DNA from: Anaerolineae bacterium
GTDB lineage: Bacteria > Chloroflexota > Anaerolineae > Aggregatilineales > Phototrophicaceae
DNA length: 64,000 nucleotides
Assembly: GCA_022824465.1 (NCBI GenBank)
Contig: JAJDZV010000004.1
Location: 682,001-746,000, forward strand
Direction of reading: 5' to 3'
Below, one piece after another: positions 42,643 to 51,923 of the stretch; position 1 is the stretch's first letter; every line of letters begins with the position of its first letter. A program made the translations under genes and the position numbers. The notes below the pieces were generated by a model, which did no database searches, was not told where the DNA came from, and saw only the letters and a program-made list of their open reading frames with translations.

Positions 42643-43545
42643 ATGGCGAAAAGTAGACGGTCGCGCTGGCTGCCCTGGCTCTTCGTCGGTCCCAGCATTC
42701 TGTTGCTCCTGATTTATTTCGTCTACCCCACCCTCTTCACCATCTATTACAGCTTCACCAGCGGCACGGTGGTCAACCCGGCGCAAGAATGGGTCGGCTT
42801 GGGCAATTACATCAGACTATTCTTTGAAGACCCCTTCTTCCTGGACTTGGCCAGCCTCGACGGCGCCATCATCAATACCGCCGTCTGGCTGATTGTCTTC
42901 CCTTTCGGCACGGTGATATTCGGTTTGTTGGTGGCGGTGCTGGCGGACAAGGTGGGCTACGAAGCCTGGATCAAGTCGATCATCTTCGTACCGATGGTGG
43001 TATCGGCGACAGCGGCTTCGGTCATCTTCCGTTTTGTCTTCAATCGCGATCCCAATCTCGGCGCGCTCAATGCAGTTATAAGCGGCGTATTTCCCGATTA
43101 TCAACCGGTCGCATGGCTCGGCAATCCGGATATCGCCAACCTGGCTGTCATCGCGTCCGGCATCTGGATCTGGACCGGCTTGTCCATGGTTGTTTTGTCG
43201 GCCGCCTACAAGGCGCTGCCAAAGGATGTCCTGGAAGCGGCCACCGTGGATGGCGCCAACGCTTGGCAAGCCTTCTGGCGGGTTAGCATCCCAATGATGT
43301 CCCGGACTATCCTGTTCATCTTGATGACTATGGTCATCAACGCCCTCAAAATGGTTGATCTCGTGCTGGTCATGACTCAGGGCGGGCCGCAGGGCTCAAC
43401 GCGCGTGATCGGCTTCACGGTCTTTTGGGAGATGTTTAACAATCAGAAGCTGGGTTATGGCAGCGCCGTCGCGGTGATTCTCTTCATCCTGATCACGCCT
43501 TTCATCATCATCCAGGTGCGCAATGTCCGCGCTGAGGTGCGCTAG
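42643..43545 (+). CDS. Sugar ABC transporter permease, MalF type
   Basis: 300 residues with six membrane helices. The EAA loop that contacts the ATPase is LPKDVLEAATVDGANAWQAF near 195 followed by WRVSIPMMSRTI. N-terminus SRWLPWLFVGPSILLLLIYF and VYPTLFTIYYSF are typical of MalF-like CUT1 permeases. It ends one base before the second permease. The ATPase is not encoded here and is presumably shared and encoded elsewhere. Confidence 0.92.
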   Translation: MAKSRRSRWLPWLFVGPSILLLLIYFVYPTLFTIYYSFTSGTVVNPAQEWVGLGNYIRLFFEDPFFLDLASLDGAIINTAVWLIVFPFGTVIFGLLVAVLADKVGYEAWIKSIIFVPMVVSATAASVIFRFVFNRDPNLGALNAVISGVFPDYQPVAWLGNPDIANLAVIASGIWIWTGLSMVVLSAAYKALPKDVLEAATVDGANAWQAFWRVSIPMMSRTILFILMTMVINALKMVDLVLVMTQGGPQGSTRVIGFTVFWEMFNNQKLGYGSAVAVILFILITPFIIIQVRNVRAEVR

Positions 43546-43546
43546 C

Positions 43547-45130
43547 ATGGCAGCGGAAAGCAGGGCAAGACCCGGTCAATCGATTGTCCGCATTATCGTC
43601 GAACTCACGCGGCGAGGCCCGCTGCATATTGTGCTGTTTGGGCTGGCTTTGATTTGGATGGCGCCGACGCTCGGCTTGGCAGTGACGTCGTTTCGCTCGC
43701 GCGGGGATATTGCTCAATCCGGCTGGTGGACATCGCTGGCTGGCGCACGCTCAAGCTCTGCCGCCGCGCTGGAACTCAGTATCGCCGCCGGTGCTGCCGG
43801 CGCTGAAATCGTTGTCAGCGCGCAAGAGAGCGAGCTATTGAGCCGCGCCGTAGATGGTTTTCCCGCCACCGGCATTGGTCAGACGCGAATTATTGAAGTA
43901 GAGGGTCAGCTAAGAACGGATGACATTCGGGCGCCGCTGGCTTTACCCGGGATCGGCACGCTGAGCGTCACGGGCGCCGGAAGGGCCGAATTCGAGGCGG
44001 ACCAGCAATTCAGCGGCTATTTCATCATTGAAGATGTGATCGTGGCCGAGGCGGGCGCGCTGATCAACTATCGCTTGACGGGTCGACAAGAACTGGAAGA
44101 CATCATTGAAGTCGATGATATCGACGACGGGCGGCGTATTCCGCGCACCGGCACCCTGACCGTTCATGAAGACGGCAGCTATACCTTTGAACCTCGTTCC
44201 AGTTTCGTCGGCAGCTTTGAAGCCTTCGTCAGCGAAGAAGCGCTGGCACAGCGTCCGATACCTGTGCGTTATTCCATCGTCCAGTCGGGCGGCATCTTGC
44301 GGTTGATGGAGGCGGGCGAGTCAGGCCAGATTCCCTTGGCAGGCGCGTTAAAAGTCGAGCCCGATGGGAGTTATGCTTTCGCGCCGAGCGCTGACTTCAG
44401 CGGGAAGCTAATTGCCGAAGCGGATGTCGTCAATCCCATTTTCACGCTGGATAATTATCGCGGCGTCTTGGAGCGCGAAGATCTGCCGCCGCCAGGTTTC
44501 GTCGACAACCTCAAGAACAGCTTGATCATCACGATTCCCAGTACAATCTTGCCGATCCTACTGGGCTCGCTGGCGGCTTACGCTTTTGCCTGGCTGCAAT
44601 TCCCCTTCCGCGATTCGCTGTATCTCGCAATCATCGCGCTGCTGGTCATCCCGCTGCAGACGACCTGGGTGCCTGTGCTCAAGTTTCTGAACACGCTGGG
44701 CATCAACGGGGAATTCGCCGGCATTTGGCTGACGCATTCTTCGTATGGCTTGCCCTTCGCTATCTTCCTGCTCTACAGTTTCTTCCGCGATTTGCCGCAG
44801 GAAGTCTTTGAAGCGGCGCGCATTGATGGCGCCGGCGAGGGCTTTATCTTCTTCCGCATTGTTGTCCCGCTTTCGATGCCCGCGATCGCATCCCTGGCCA
44901 TATTTCAGTTCGTGTGGGTCTGGAACGATCTGATGAATGCCTTGATCTTCCTCGACCGTGACAAAGCGCCGCTCACCATCGGGATACGCAACTTGCTGGG
45001 GCAGTATGGCAACGAATGGCATTTGCTGGCGGCGGGGGCCTTCGTGACCATGATCGTGCCGCTGATCGTCTTCCTCGCCTTCCAGAAATACTTCGTGCGC
45101 GGCTTGACCGCCGGAGCAGTCAAAGGATAG
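43547..45130 (+). CDS. Sugar ABC transporter permease, MalG type, with a VCBS/cadherin-like insertion
   Basis: 527 residues instead of the usual 270-300. TM1 lies at about 25-48 and the normal MalG core resumes at FTLDNYRGVL (299) with TM2 near 325; EAA loop EVFEAARIDGAGEGFIFFRI is near 415. Between them about 235 residues face outside and contain three related units: GTLSVTGAGRAEFEADQQFS (137), GTLTVHEDGSYTFEPRSSF (202) and GALKVEPDGSYAFAPSADFS (266), the G-T-L-x-V-x-x-DGSY-x-F pattern of VCBS/cadherin-like repeats. No frameshift is needed; the frame is continuous and in register. Confidence 0.88.
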   Translation: MAAESRARPGQSIVRIIVELTRRGPLHIVLFGLALIWMAPTLGLAVTSFRSRGDIAQSGWWTSLAGARSSSAAALELSIAAGAAGAEIVVSAQESELLSRAVDGFPATGIGQTRIIEVEGQLRTDDIRAPLALPGIGTLSVTGAGRAEFEADQQFSGYFIIEDVIVAEAGALINYRLTGRQELEDIIEVDDIDDGRRIPRTGTLTVHEDGSYTFEPRSSFVGSFEAFVSEEALAQRPIPVRYSIVQSGGILRLMEAGESGQIPLAGALKVEPDGSYAFAPSADFSGKLIAEADVVNPIFTLDNYRGVLEREDLPPPGFVDNLKNSLIITIPSTILPILLGSLAAYAFAWLQFPFRDSLYLAIIALLVIPLQTTWVPVLKFLNTLGINGEFAGIWLTHSSYGLPFAIFLLYSFFRDLPQEVFEAARIDGAGEGFIFFRIVVPLSMPAIASLAIFQFVWVWNDLMNALIFLDRDKAPLTIGIRNLLGQYGNEWHLLAAGAFVTMIVPLIVFLAFQKYFVRGLTAGAVKG

Positions 45131-45137
45131 CGGCAAT

Positions 45138-46124
45138 ATGTCAAGACGAATCGCCTTATCCCGCCTGTTAATCGTCCTCTCGCTCTTCGTCTTTGCGGCG
45201 AATGCCTTCGGCTTGAATTTGATCATCCGCGTTCCCCAAGATTTCCAAAGCATATCCGAAGCGCTGGCGGCGGCGCCGGATCACGCCCTTATCGAGCTGG
45301 CCGCCGGTCTCTACCGTGAAGCCTTGGCGGTCAATCGACCGGTGACCCTGCGCGGGGATGAAGCGGGCGGGGTCGTCATCGCCGCGCCCGATGACGCGCC
45401 GGCCATCGAGATCCGTGATACCGAAGATGTCACGATTGAAGGCTTGACCATCATCGGCGGCGAATACGGCATCTTCGTGACTCGCAGCCAAAACATTGCC
45501 CTCCGGGACAATCACGTCTCCGGCAGCCGATTGACCGGCATCAAAGTGCGGCTCGGCGCCGCCGACATCCTCGACAACACGGTCATCCAGACGCGGCCGC
45601 CTTACGGCATGGGCATCCACGTCACCAATACCACGCAGTGGCCCCCCTCGCGCGTCGCCGGCAACATCGTGCTGGGCAACGCCCGCAGCGGCATTTATAC
45701 CAATATGACGGGCATGATCACGATCGAGGACAATATCGTCCGCGACAACGGCGAACATGGCATCGCCGTCACCGAGATGTCCCATGCCGATGTTATCGGC
45801 AACCTGGTCGACGACAATGCGCTTTCCGGCATCCGCTTGCTGGATATGTCAATGGCGCTGATTTGCGACAACATCATCGCCGATACGCAGAGCGACGCTG
45901 ACGCCATGAATATCCGCCAGGGCAACGGCATCACCATCGACTATCATTCCGAAGCCGTGCTGTCAAGCAACACCGTCTTCGGCAGCGCGCAGCATGGCGT
46001 CAGCGTTTTGTTTGGCTCTTACGCCTATTTGCATGACAACAGGATTGATGACAGCGCTGAACAAGCCGTATTCACCGATGGCAGCGAAATACTAGATGGC
46101 GACGGCTGCGCCAATGGCGATTAA
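45138..46124 (+). CDS. Secreted right-handed parallel beta-helix protein
   Basis: 328 residues. Signal peptide SRLLIVLSLFVFAANAFG, then NosD/PbH1-type repeats of about 23 residues: for example VTIEGLTIIGGEYGIFV, IALRDNHVSGSRLTGIKV, ITIEDNIVRDNGEHGIAV, ADVIGNLVDDNALSGIRL. QDFQSISEALAAAPDHALIEL at the start is the usual cap. The pectin-lyase fold includes polysaccharide lyases and binding proteins; no catalytic residues can be assigned. Seven bases after the permease stop, so it belongs to the ABC operon and may trim or hold the imported glycan. Confidence 0.83.
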   Translation: MSRRIALSRLLIVLSLFVFAANAFGLNLIIRVPQDFQSISEALAAAPDHALIELAAGLYREALAVNRPVTLRGDEAGGVVIAAPDDAPAIEIRDTEDVTIEGLTIIGGEYGIFVTRSQNIALRDNHVSGSRLTGIKVRLGAADILDNTVIQTRPPYGMGIHVTNTTQWPPSRVAGNIVLGNARSGIYTNMTGMITIEDNIVRDNGEHGIAVTEMSHADVIGNLVDDNALSGIRLLDMSMALICDNIIADTQSDADAMNIRQGNGITIDYHSEAVLSSNTVFGSAQHGVSVLFGSYAYLHDNRIDDSAEQAVFTDGSEILDGDGCANGD

Positions 46125-46136
46125 ACGCATCGGCTT

Positions 46137-49028
46137 CTAGTCTTCCTCGGCGTCGGGCCGGCGTTTGCGCCGCTTCAAGAGTTGATCGCCCAGGTTCACC
46201 ACTTCCACATCATGCAGCCTGAATTCCGGCTCCAGCGCATCCCGGCCGCTGGTCGACTTTGGCTGCGCCATCGCCGACGGGCTTGGCGCCTGCGGTCTGT
46301 CGTCGCCGCGGGGCCTGGGCGGACGCGGGACGATGCCGTCGCCATAGCGTGTGGTCGCGCGGCTGCGGCCGCGAGCGCTGAAGAGCGCCTGCATGCGCTG
46401 CGAACGGGCATCGTCGAGACTGCGGCCGCTGAGGTAGGCGCGCAGGCGCTGCAGATCGCTGCGTGTAATGATCAGGCGGCGCACGGCGATATCAAATGGC
46501 AGCAATAGCAGTGCCAGCAGAATCAAGCGTTCCCAGATGTCAGTCGCAGCCGATTCCGCCTCCAGGTCATGGGCGAAGACCGCCTCTGGTTGCTCGGCCA
46601 GATTCTTGCCGCCGGTGATCTGCGCAATATCAGCCAGCAGCCGCTCGTCATGGGGTCGCGGCACGTATTCGGGCGAGTATGACATTACCCAGCCGTGCAA
46701 GTCGTTGAGCGCCAGATCGCCGGCGTTGGCTTGCGATTGACCGCTGATGGTCAGGAAGTAGGCGCCTTCGTTGGCTGGCAAAAAGCTGGACTCGTAGCGG
46801 CCTGGCGCTGTCTGTTGCAGCGGCGCGCGAAAGCTGTCGCCGGCGGGATTCAGTACGGCGCCATGCAGGGAGAGTCCGTCGAGGAAGGCGCCGTCGTCAT
46901 CGCGGGCGTCGACCACGATTCGCGCGCGGTCATTTTGAGTGACAACGCGGGTCTCGAGGTTCTTGCTGCCGCCTTCGTTGATGCTCCAAGCCACTGCTTG
47001 CCCCCAGAAGCGGGGGAAGTCTTCCCAGTCCACCCATTCGTTCGCCCAGCGGGCATTGGCATCCGCCGTCCAGGCTACCACTCTGCCCAAGCCATATTGC
47101 CAGGCGGCGAGAATCGGGTCGGCGTATGGTTCAGGCCCGCTAAGGATGCGCTGCGCCGCAACCTTTGGCGTGGAGGCGACGTATCCGCGCAGAGGCGGAA
47201 ACGAGGCGATGCCATCGATGATCGCGCTGCTGCCGGTCACAAGCGGCGTAAAGGTCTTCTCGACGATATAGGAGCGCGATGCAAGCACCGTTTCCTGCGC
47301 GAAGATGAGGGGGATCTGCTCGACATCAGCCACACGATAATAGTTGCCCTGGCCGGCTTCAGCCATTGGTTCGAGGAAGGCGCCGGGACTGCGGCCGATG
47401 GCGATTGCGGACAGGGTCACATCGTGTTGGTCATTGAGGCTCTCGCTTAACTCGACCAAGCCCTTGGGGCTTGCGCCGCCGTCGGTGAGCAGAATCAGAT
47501 GCTTGAGCTGTGAAGGTTCCTCGACGATGTCACGCTCCACCAGGCGCAAACCAGCCATGATGTCGGTGCCGCCGCCGGAGCGAATGGTATTGGTCATGGC
47601 GACAAGCGCCTGCGCGTCGTGCACTTGCTGAAAAGGCACGACCCAGGCGCCGCCGGTATCAAAGGTGCCGATGGCAACGCGGTCGGATGGTTGCAGCAAT
47701 TCGAGCGACAGCACGATGGCGCGTTTGGCGAGTTCGAGGTTGGGCACGCCGCTTCGTCCGATCTGCCCCATGCTGCCCGAGCGGTCAATCAGATAAGCGA
47801 TCGTGAGCTGCGGCAAACGCTTCTGGTCTTTGATCTGCATATCTACCGGCAAGGTACGTTCCAGCGGCGTCTGATAGTAGCCGCCGGGCGCATAGCTCTC
47901 TGGACCGCCGATCACGACCAGCCCGCCGCCGATATCGCTGACGAACTGGTCCAAGAGAGTCATCTGCCCCCGGCCCAGCCGCGCCGCCGGCACATTTGCC
48001 AGAATCACGCTTTTGTAGTTCAGCAAGCCCGCCATATTGGACGGCAAGTCTTGAGGCGATGCGAAATCGACATGGATCCCGACCTGTTCCAAAGCCGGCA
48101 GCAAGTACTGAGTTTCGGCCTCGTCAATGCTCACCAGAAGGACGCGCGCCGGTCCCACCACCTGGCTGAAAGCGCCCAGTTGATTGTTTTGAGTGAAGCT
48201 GTCGTTTTCGCCGGGCACAACGATCTGCGCGGTGAAGTCCAGGAAGCCGCTCGTTTCGCCGGCTTGCGTCAAGCTGTAGCGCGTGTCGCCTGCCTGCAAC
48301 TCAAGCGCTTCTTCGTGAATCAGCCGCCCGCCGGAGAATATCAGCAGAGTCGCCGCCGTCGCTTCTTGGGAATGAATGCCGACTGAAATGTCAAAGCTCT
48401 GGTTCTCTGCCACGCGGCCCGGCGTATCGATCCCGGTGATCCGAACATCGGGCGCGGGCGCGCGGAATACCGGCACGTAACTGATTTCAACGCCGGAAAC
48501 CGCCGCTCGCTGCGCCCGGGCGATGGCGTCGCCTTTGGTGGCTTGTCCGTCGCTCAAGACGATGATTCGGCGCGAGACCTCCGGCGGAAACATCGAAAGC
48601 GCGGTTTGGATCGCGTTGGCGATATCGGTTCCAGTTGCCAGTGGGATGGAGCCGAAGGCGTCGATTTCGTCGGCTACGCTGAAATCAGTTTCCGGCACGG
48701 CATTGTCGCCGAAGAGCAGCGTCGCCCATAGGTCGTCAGGCTGCTTGGCGTTAAGCGATTCCCGCACGAAGTCGAGTTGGCGCTCGACACTGCCGCTGCC
48801 CATACTGTCGGAGGCATCGACGAGAAACACGACTGCCAGCCGGTCGATGGCCTGTACATTTTGTAGTCCAGCCAGGGCAAGGACCAGCAGCGTTAGAATA
48901 ATCGTGCGCAAGAACAAGCTCGCAATATCTCGGCGGCGGCGGAAGGCATGCCGGGGGAAGCCGACCGCCCATATGACCGGCAGGAGCGCGCATAGTAAGA
49001 GAGCTACGTTTGGGGCAGTGAGTTGCAT
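46137..49028 (-). CDS. Large membrane protein with two von Willebrand A domains and a GATase-like domain
   Basis: 963 residues. N-terminal helices (APNVALLLCALLPVIWAVG and TIILTLLVLALAGLQ) as in BatA-type proteins; VWA domain 1 at about 65-200 with MIDAS LVDASDSMGSG; a beta-rich segment; a glutamine-amidotransferase-like region (VSDIGGGLVVIGGPESYAPGG near 370); VWA domain 2 from about 405 with LIDRSGSMGQIG; a C-terminal helix (LILLALLLLPFDIAV) and a basic disordered tail. Such proteins are membrane-bound metal-dependent adhesion modules of unknown partner. The catalytic Cys of amidotransferases is not seen. Confidence 0.8.
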   Translation of the reverse strand: MQLTAPNVALLLCALLPVIWAVGFPRHAFRRRRDIASLFLRTIILTLLVLALAGLQNVQAIDRLAVVFLVDASDSMGSGSVERQLDFVRESLNAKQPDDLWATLLFGDNAVPETDFSVADEIDAFGSIPLATGTDIANAIQTALSMFPPEVSRRIIVLSDGQATKGDAIARAQRAAVSGVEISYVPVFRAPAPDVRITGIDTPGRVAENQSFDISVGIHSQEATAATLLIFSGGRLIHEEALELQAGDTRYSLTQAGETSGFLDFTAQIVVPGENDSFTQNNQLGAFSQVVGPARVLLVSIDEAETQYLLPALEQVGIHVDFASPQDLPSNMAGLLNYKSVILANVPAARLGRGQMTLLDQFVSDIGGGLVVIGGPESYAPGGYYQTPLERTLPVDMQIKDQKRLPQLTIAYLIDRSGSMGQIGRSGVPNLELAKRAIVLSLELLQPSDRVAIGTFDTGGAWVVPFQQVHDAQALVAMTNTIRSGGGTDIMAGLRLVERDIVEEPSQLKHLILLTDGGASPKGLVELSESLNDQHDVTLSAIAIGRSPGAFLEPMAEAGQGNYYRVADVEQIPLIFAQETVLASRSYIVEKTFTPLVTGSSAIIDGIASFPPLRGYVASTPKVAAQRILSGPEPYADPILAAWQYGLGRVVAWTADANARWANEWVDWEDFPRFWGQAVAWSINEGGSKNLETRVVTQNDRARIVVDARDDDGAFLDGLSLHGAVLNPAGDSFRAPLQQTAPGRYESSFLPANEGAYFLTISGQSQANAGDLALNDLHGWVMSYSPEYVPRPHDERLLADIAQITGGKNLAEQPEAVFAHDLEAESAATDIWERLILLALLLLPFDIAVRRLIITRSDLQRLRAYLSGRSLDDARSQRMQALFSARGRSRATTRYGDGIVPRPPRPRGDDRPQAPSPSAMAQPKSTSGRDALEPEFRLHDVEVVNLGDQLLKRRKRRPDAEED

Positions 49029-49382
49029 CGACTGTCCAGTGATGTTCGGCGGGAAGTTAACTTGCGCAAGGCGCCGAGCGAAATCGCCTACCGCCTGATT
49101 GTAGCGAGTGCTGCCGCAAACTTACAGGGTGTCGGATTTCGGCGGCGCGCGCCGCAGGCCGCTTCCGACGAGAATCGCCGGCCTGCGCAAACCAAGGTGA
49201 ACGGTCAACTTGACGTAAAGACACAGAACATTTCAACAGAATATGTACTAAATTCGCCAAATTTGATTCAGATTTTCATACAATTACGCGCAATTTGTGG
49301 ACGAATCTGGGAAAAGCCTGTAAAATCCCCTGTATTGCGCGATTCACGGCGTTTATGCTTGTTTGTATCAAAGGGGGAATTA
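49029..49382. other. Intergenic region of 354 bases between divergent VWA and SpoVS genes
   Basis: No gene seen. The right half (49200-49330) is strikingly AT-rich for this genome and holds the probable spoVS promoter; the left half up to 49200 is GC-rich and featureless to my reading. Confidence 0.5.
49295..49326 (+). promoter_or_regulatory. Possible promoter of the SpoVS gene
   Basis: TAAAAT at 49321-49326 in an AT-rich region; upstream candidates are TTGTGG (20-base spacer) or GTGGAC (18-base spacer). Weak -35, so only moderately supported. Confidence 0.35.
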
Positions 49383-49727
49383 ATGTCCGAATATGATAGC
49401 CATCATGTACCTATGACCGACGCGGTGGCGGATCCGGTCAGTACATTCACGGATGACGGACCGGATATTATCAAGGTCTCGGCGCGTTCACGCTCTACCG
49501 CGGTTGCGGGCGCGATCGCCGGCGTTATGCGGCAACATAGCTTGGCTGAGGTACAGGCGATAGGGGCGGGCGCCGTGAACCAAGCAGTCAAGGCTTTGGC
49601 GATTGCGCGCGGTTACCTCGAACGCGATGAGATTGACATAGTTTCAACGCCATATTTCACCGAAGTCGACATCGATGGTCAGGAACGCACGGCAGTTCGT
49701 TTTCGCGTCGAGCCAAGACCAGAGTAG
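49383..49727 (+). CDS. spoVS: Stage V sporulation protein S (SpoVS) family protein
   Basis: 114 residues from the ATG at 49383, preceded by GGGGGAATTA. The C-terminal 85 residues match SpoVS: IIKVSARSRSTAVAGAIAGV, LAEVQAIGAGAVNQAVKALA, IARGYLERDEIDIV and FTEVDIDGQERTAVRFRVEP. The fold is Alba-like and binds nucleic acids; in Bacillus it affects spore coat assembly and septation. A roughly 30-residue N-terminal extension precedes the domain. No sporulation genes are near, and SpoVS occurs in many non-sporulating lineages. Confidence 0.92.
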   Translation: MSEYDSHHVPMTDAVADPVSTFTDDGPDIIKVSARSRSTAVAGAIAGVMRQHSLAEVQAIGAGAVNQAVKALAIARGYLERDEIDIVSTPYFTEVDIDGQERTAVRFRVEPRPE

Positions 49728-49852
49728 CGATTAAATCCATTCGCCGAAGAACAACGGATTCCATAACTCAGAACCTGGAGGTGGATGCGATGTATCCACT
49801 TTCTTTGGATTTCCAGCAGCGCTAGGGAATTCCGCTGACAGCAAGCACCTGA

Positions 49853-49858
49853 TATAAT
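49853..49858 (+). promoter_or_regulatory. -10 element of the transketolase gene
   Basis: Perfect TATAAT; predicted start near 49865, about 35 bases before the GTG start at 49900. The -35 is poor (TTCCGC at 49830, 17-base spacer). Confidence 0.5.
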
Positions 49859-49899
49859 CGGCGCGTTTCGGTTTTGCCTTCATGAATAGGAGAGTTACC

Positions 49900-51906
49900 G
49901 TGCCCGATTTGACCACGCTTGCAATCAACACGATCCGTACCCTGTCGATGGATGCGGTGCAGAGAGCCAATAGCGGACATCCCGGCTTGCCAATGGGCGC
50001 GGCGCCGCTGGCATATACGCTGTGGACTCGTCATTTGCGCTTCAACCCGCGCAATCCCGGCTGGCCGGACCGTGATCGCTTTGTGCTCAGCGCCGGACAC
50101 GGTTCCATGCTGCTGTATTCTCTGCTGTATCTGACCGGATATGATGTATCCCTGGAAGACATCAAGAATTTCCGTCAATGGGGCAGCCCAACGCCTGGGC
50201 ACCCGGAGTACGGCGATACGCCCGGCGTCGAGACGACTACCGGTCCGCTGGGTCAAGGCGCGGCGACGGCGGTTGGCATGGCGCTGGCCGAGGCTTACCT
50301 GGCGCGCTATTTCAATCGCGACGGGCATAACCAGAAGGTAGTCGATCATCATACATTCGCGCTGGTGAGTGATGGCGATCTTATGGAAGGCGTCTGTTTG
50401 GAAGCGGCGGCATTGGCGGGTCATTGGGGTCTGGGCAAGCTGGTCTTCTTGTATGACGACAACCAAGTCACCTTGGATGGCGCCGCCGACATGACGTTCA
50501 CAGAAGACGTCGCGCTGCGATTCCAAGCGATGGGCTGGCATGTCAGCCGGGTGGCGGACGGCACGGATGTCGCCGCCATTGACGCTGCTCTGGCCACGGC
50601 AAAGGCGACGCGCGACCAGCCGAGCTTTATCGCCGTCCGAACCGTAATTGGTCATGGCAGCCCGAACAAGCAGGGCACGAGCGCCGCACATGGCAGCCCT
50701 CTGGGCGACGATGAAGTCGCCTTGGCGAAGCAGAATCTCGGCTGGGGCGCGGGCGAGCGTTTCCATGTGCCCGTTGAAGCGCTGGCGCACTTTCGCGGCG
50801 CCGTGGACACGGGCGGGTCCGCCGAATCGGAGTGGCAGGCGAGATTTGAGTCTTGGCGCGCCGCTTTTCCGCAGCTGGCCGCCGAATGGGACTTGGCGAT
50901 GGCAGGAGAATTCGCGCCGGGCTGGCGTGACGCGCTGCCTAGCTGGGGGGCGGAGGCAAGTGTAGCCACGCGCAATGCCGGCGGCGAGGCATTGAATGCC
51001 TTGGCAAGGTTCGCGCCTACGATGATTGGCGGCGATGCCGATCTAGCAGGCAGCACCAAGACCTTGATCACTGGCGCGGCAAACACGGGACCGGGTCAGC
51101 CGGCGGCGCGCAACCTTCGCTTCGGCGTGCGCGAACACGCTATGGGCGCGATCGTCAATGGCCTGGCTTTGCATGGCGGCATGGTCAAGCCTTACAGCGC
51201 CACCTTCTTTACTTTCAGTGATTACATGCGGCCTGCGATTCGTTTGGGCGCGCTGATGGATCTGCCGACGGTATACGTGTTCACTCATGACAGCATCGGT
51301 TTGGGCGAAGACGGACCGACGCATCAGCCAGTCGAACAATTGATGTCGCTGCGCGCGATGCCGAATCTGCATGTCTTTCGTCCGGCGGATGCCACCGAGA
51401 CCGCCGGCGCCTGGGCTGCCATCGCTGAATTGGCTCATCCGGCGGCGATTGTGCTGAGCCGGCAGGATTTGCCAGTGCTTGCCGGCAACGACGCGGGCAT
51501 ATATGAAGGGGTTGCCCGCGGCGCGTACGTGCTATCGGAACACTCGTCGGGCGATATCGACGCCATAATCTTGGCGAGCGGCAGTGAGGTTTCGATTGCT
51601 CTCGACGCGGCCGGGCTGCTGGAAGAAGCCGATATCCGCGTGCGGGTCGTGTCGATGCCATGTTGGGAGCTCTTTGAAGCCCAGGACGACGACTACAAAG
51701 AGAGCGTGCTTCCGCGCGCGGCGACCAAGCGCGTCAGCATTGAAGCGGGCGCGACTCTGGGTTGGCGCCAATACATCGGCGACCGTGGCACTGCCATAGG
51801 CGTTGACCGTTTCGGCGCCAGCGCGCCATACCTTCAAATCTATGAGGCGCTTGGTTTGACGCCCGGTCACGTCGCTGAGGCGGTGAACTCGCTGCTAGAC
51901 GCTTGA
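49900..51906 (+). CDS. tkt: Transketolase
   Basis: 668 residues from the GTG at 49900, chosen because TAGGAGAG lies 6 bases upstream; an ATG at 49882 lacks a ribosome site. Thiamine-diphosphate enzyme of the pentose phosphate pathway. Visible: [20 protein letters not shown] near 20, [15 protein letters not shown] near 70, the cofactor motif [15 protein letters not shown] near 165 with GDG-like GDL and [25 protein letters not shown] near 465 and [12 protein letters not shown] near 560. The polyprenol sugar transferase follows directly. Confidence 0.95.
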   Translation: MPDLTTLAINTIRTLSMDAVQRANSGHPGLPMGAAPLAYTLWTRHLRFNPRNPGWPDRDRFVLSAGHGSMLLYSLLYLTGYDVSLEDIKNFRQWGSPTPGHPEYGDTPGVETTTGPLGQGAATAVGMALAEAYLARYFNRDGHNQKVVDHHTFALVSDGDLMEGVCLEAAALAGHWGLGKLVFLYDDNQVTLDGAADMTFTEDVALRFQAMGWHVSRVADGTDVAAIDAALATAKATRDQPSFIAVRTVIGHGSPNKQGTSAAHGSPLGDDEVALAKQNLGWGAGERFHVPVEALAHFRGAVDTGGSAESEWQARFESWRAAFPQLAAEWDLAMAGEFAPGWRDALPSWGAEASVATRNAGGEALNALARFAPTMIGGDADLAGSTKTLITGAANTGPGQPAARNLRFGVREHAMGAIVNGLALHGGMVKPYSATFFTFSDYMRPAIRLGALMDLPTVYVFTHDSIGLGEDGPTHQPVEQLMSLRAMPNLHVFRPADATETAGAWAAIAELAHPAAIVLSRQDLPVLAGNDAGIYEGVARGAYVLSEHSSGDIDAIILASGSEVSIALDAAGLLEEADIRVRVVSMPCWELFEAQDDDYKESVLPRAATKRVSIEAGATLGWRQYIGDRGTAIGVDRFGASAPYLQIYEALGLTPGHVAEAVNSLLDA

Positions 51907-51923
51907 GCGAATCCGCGCCGACG

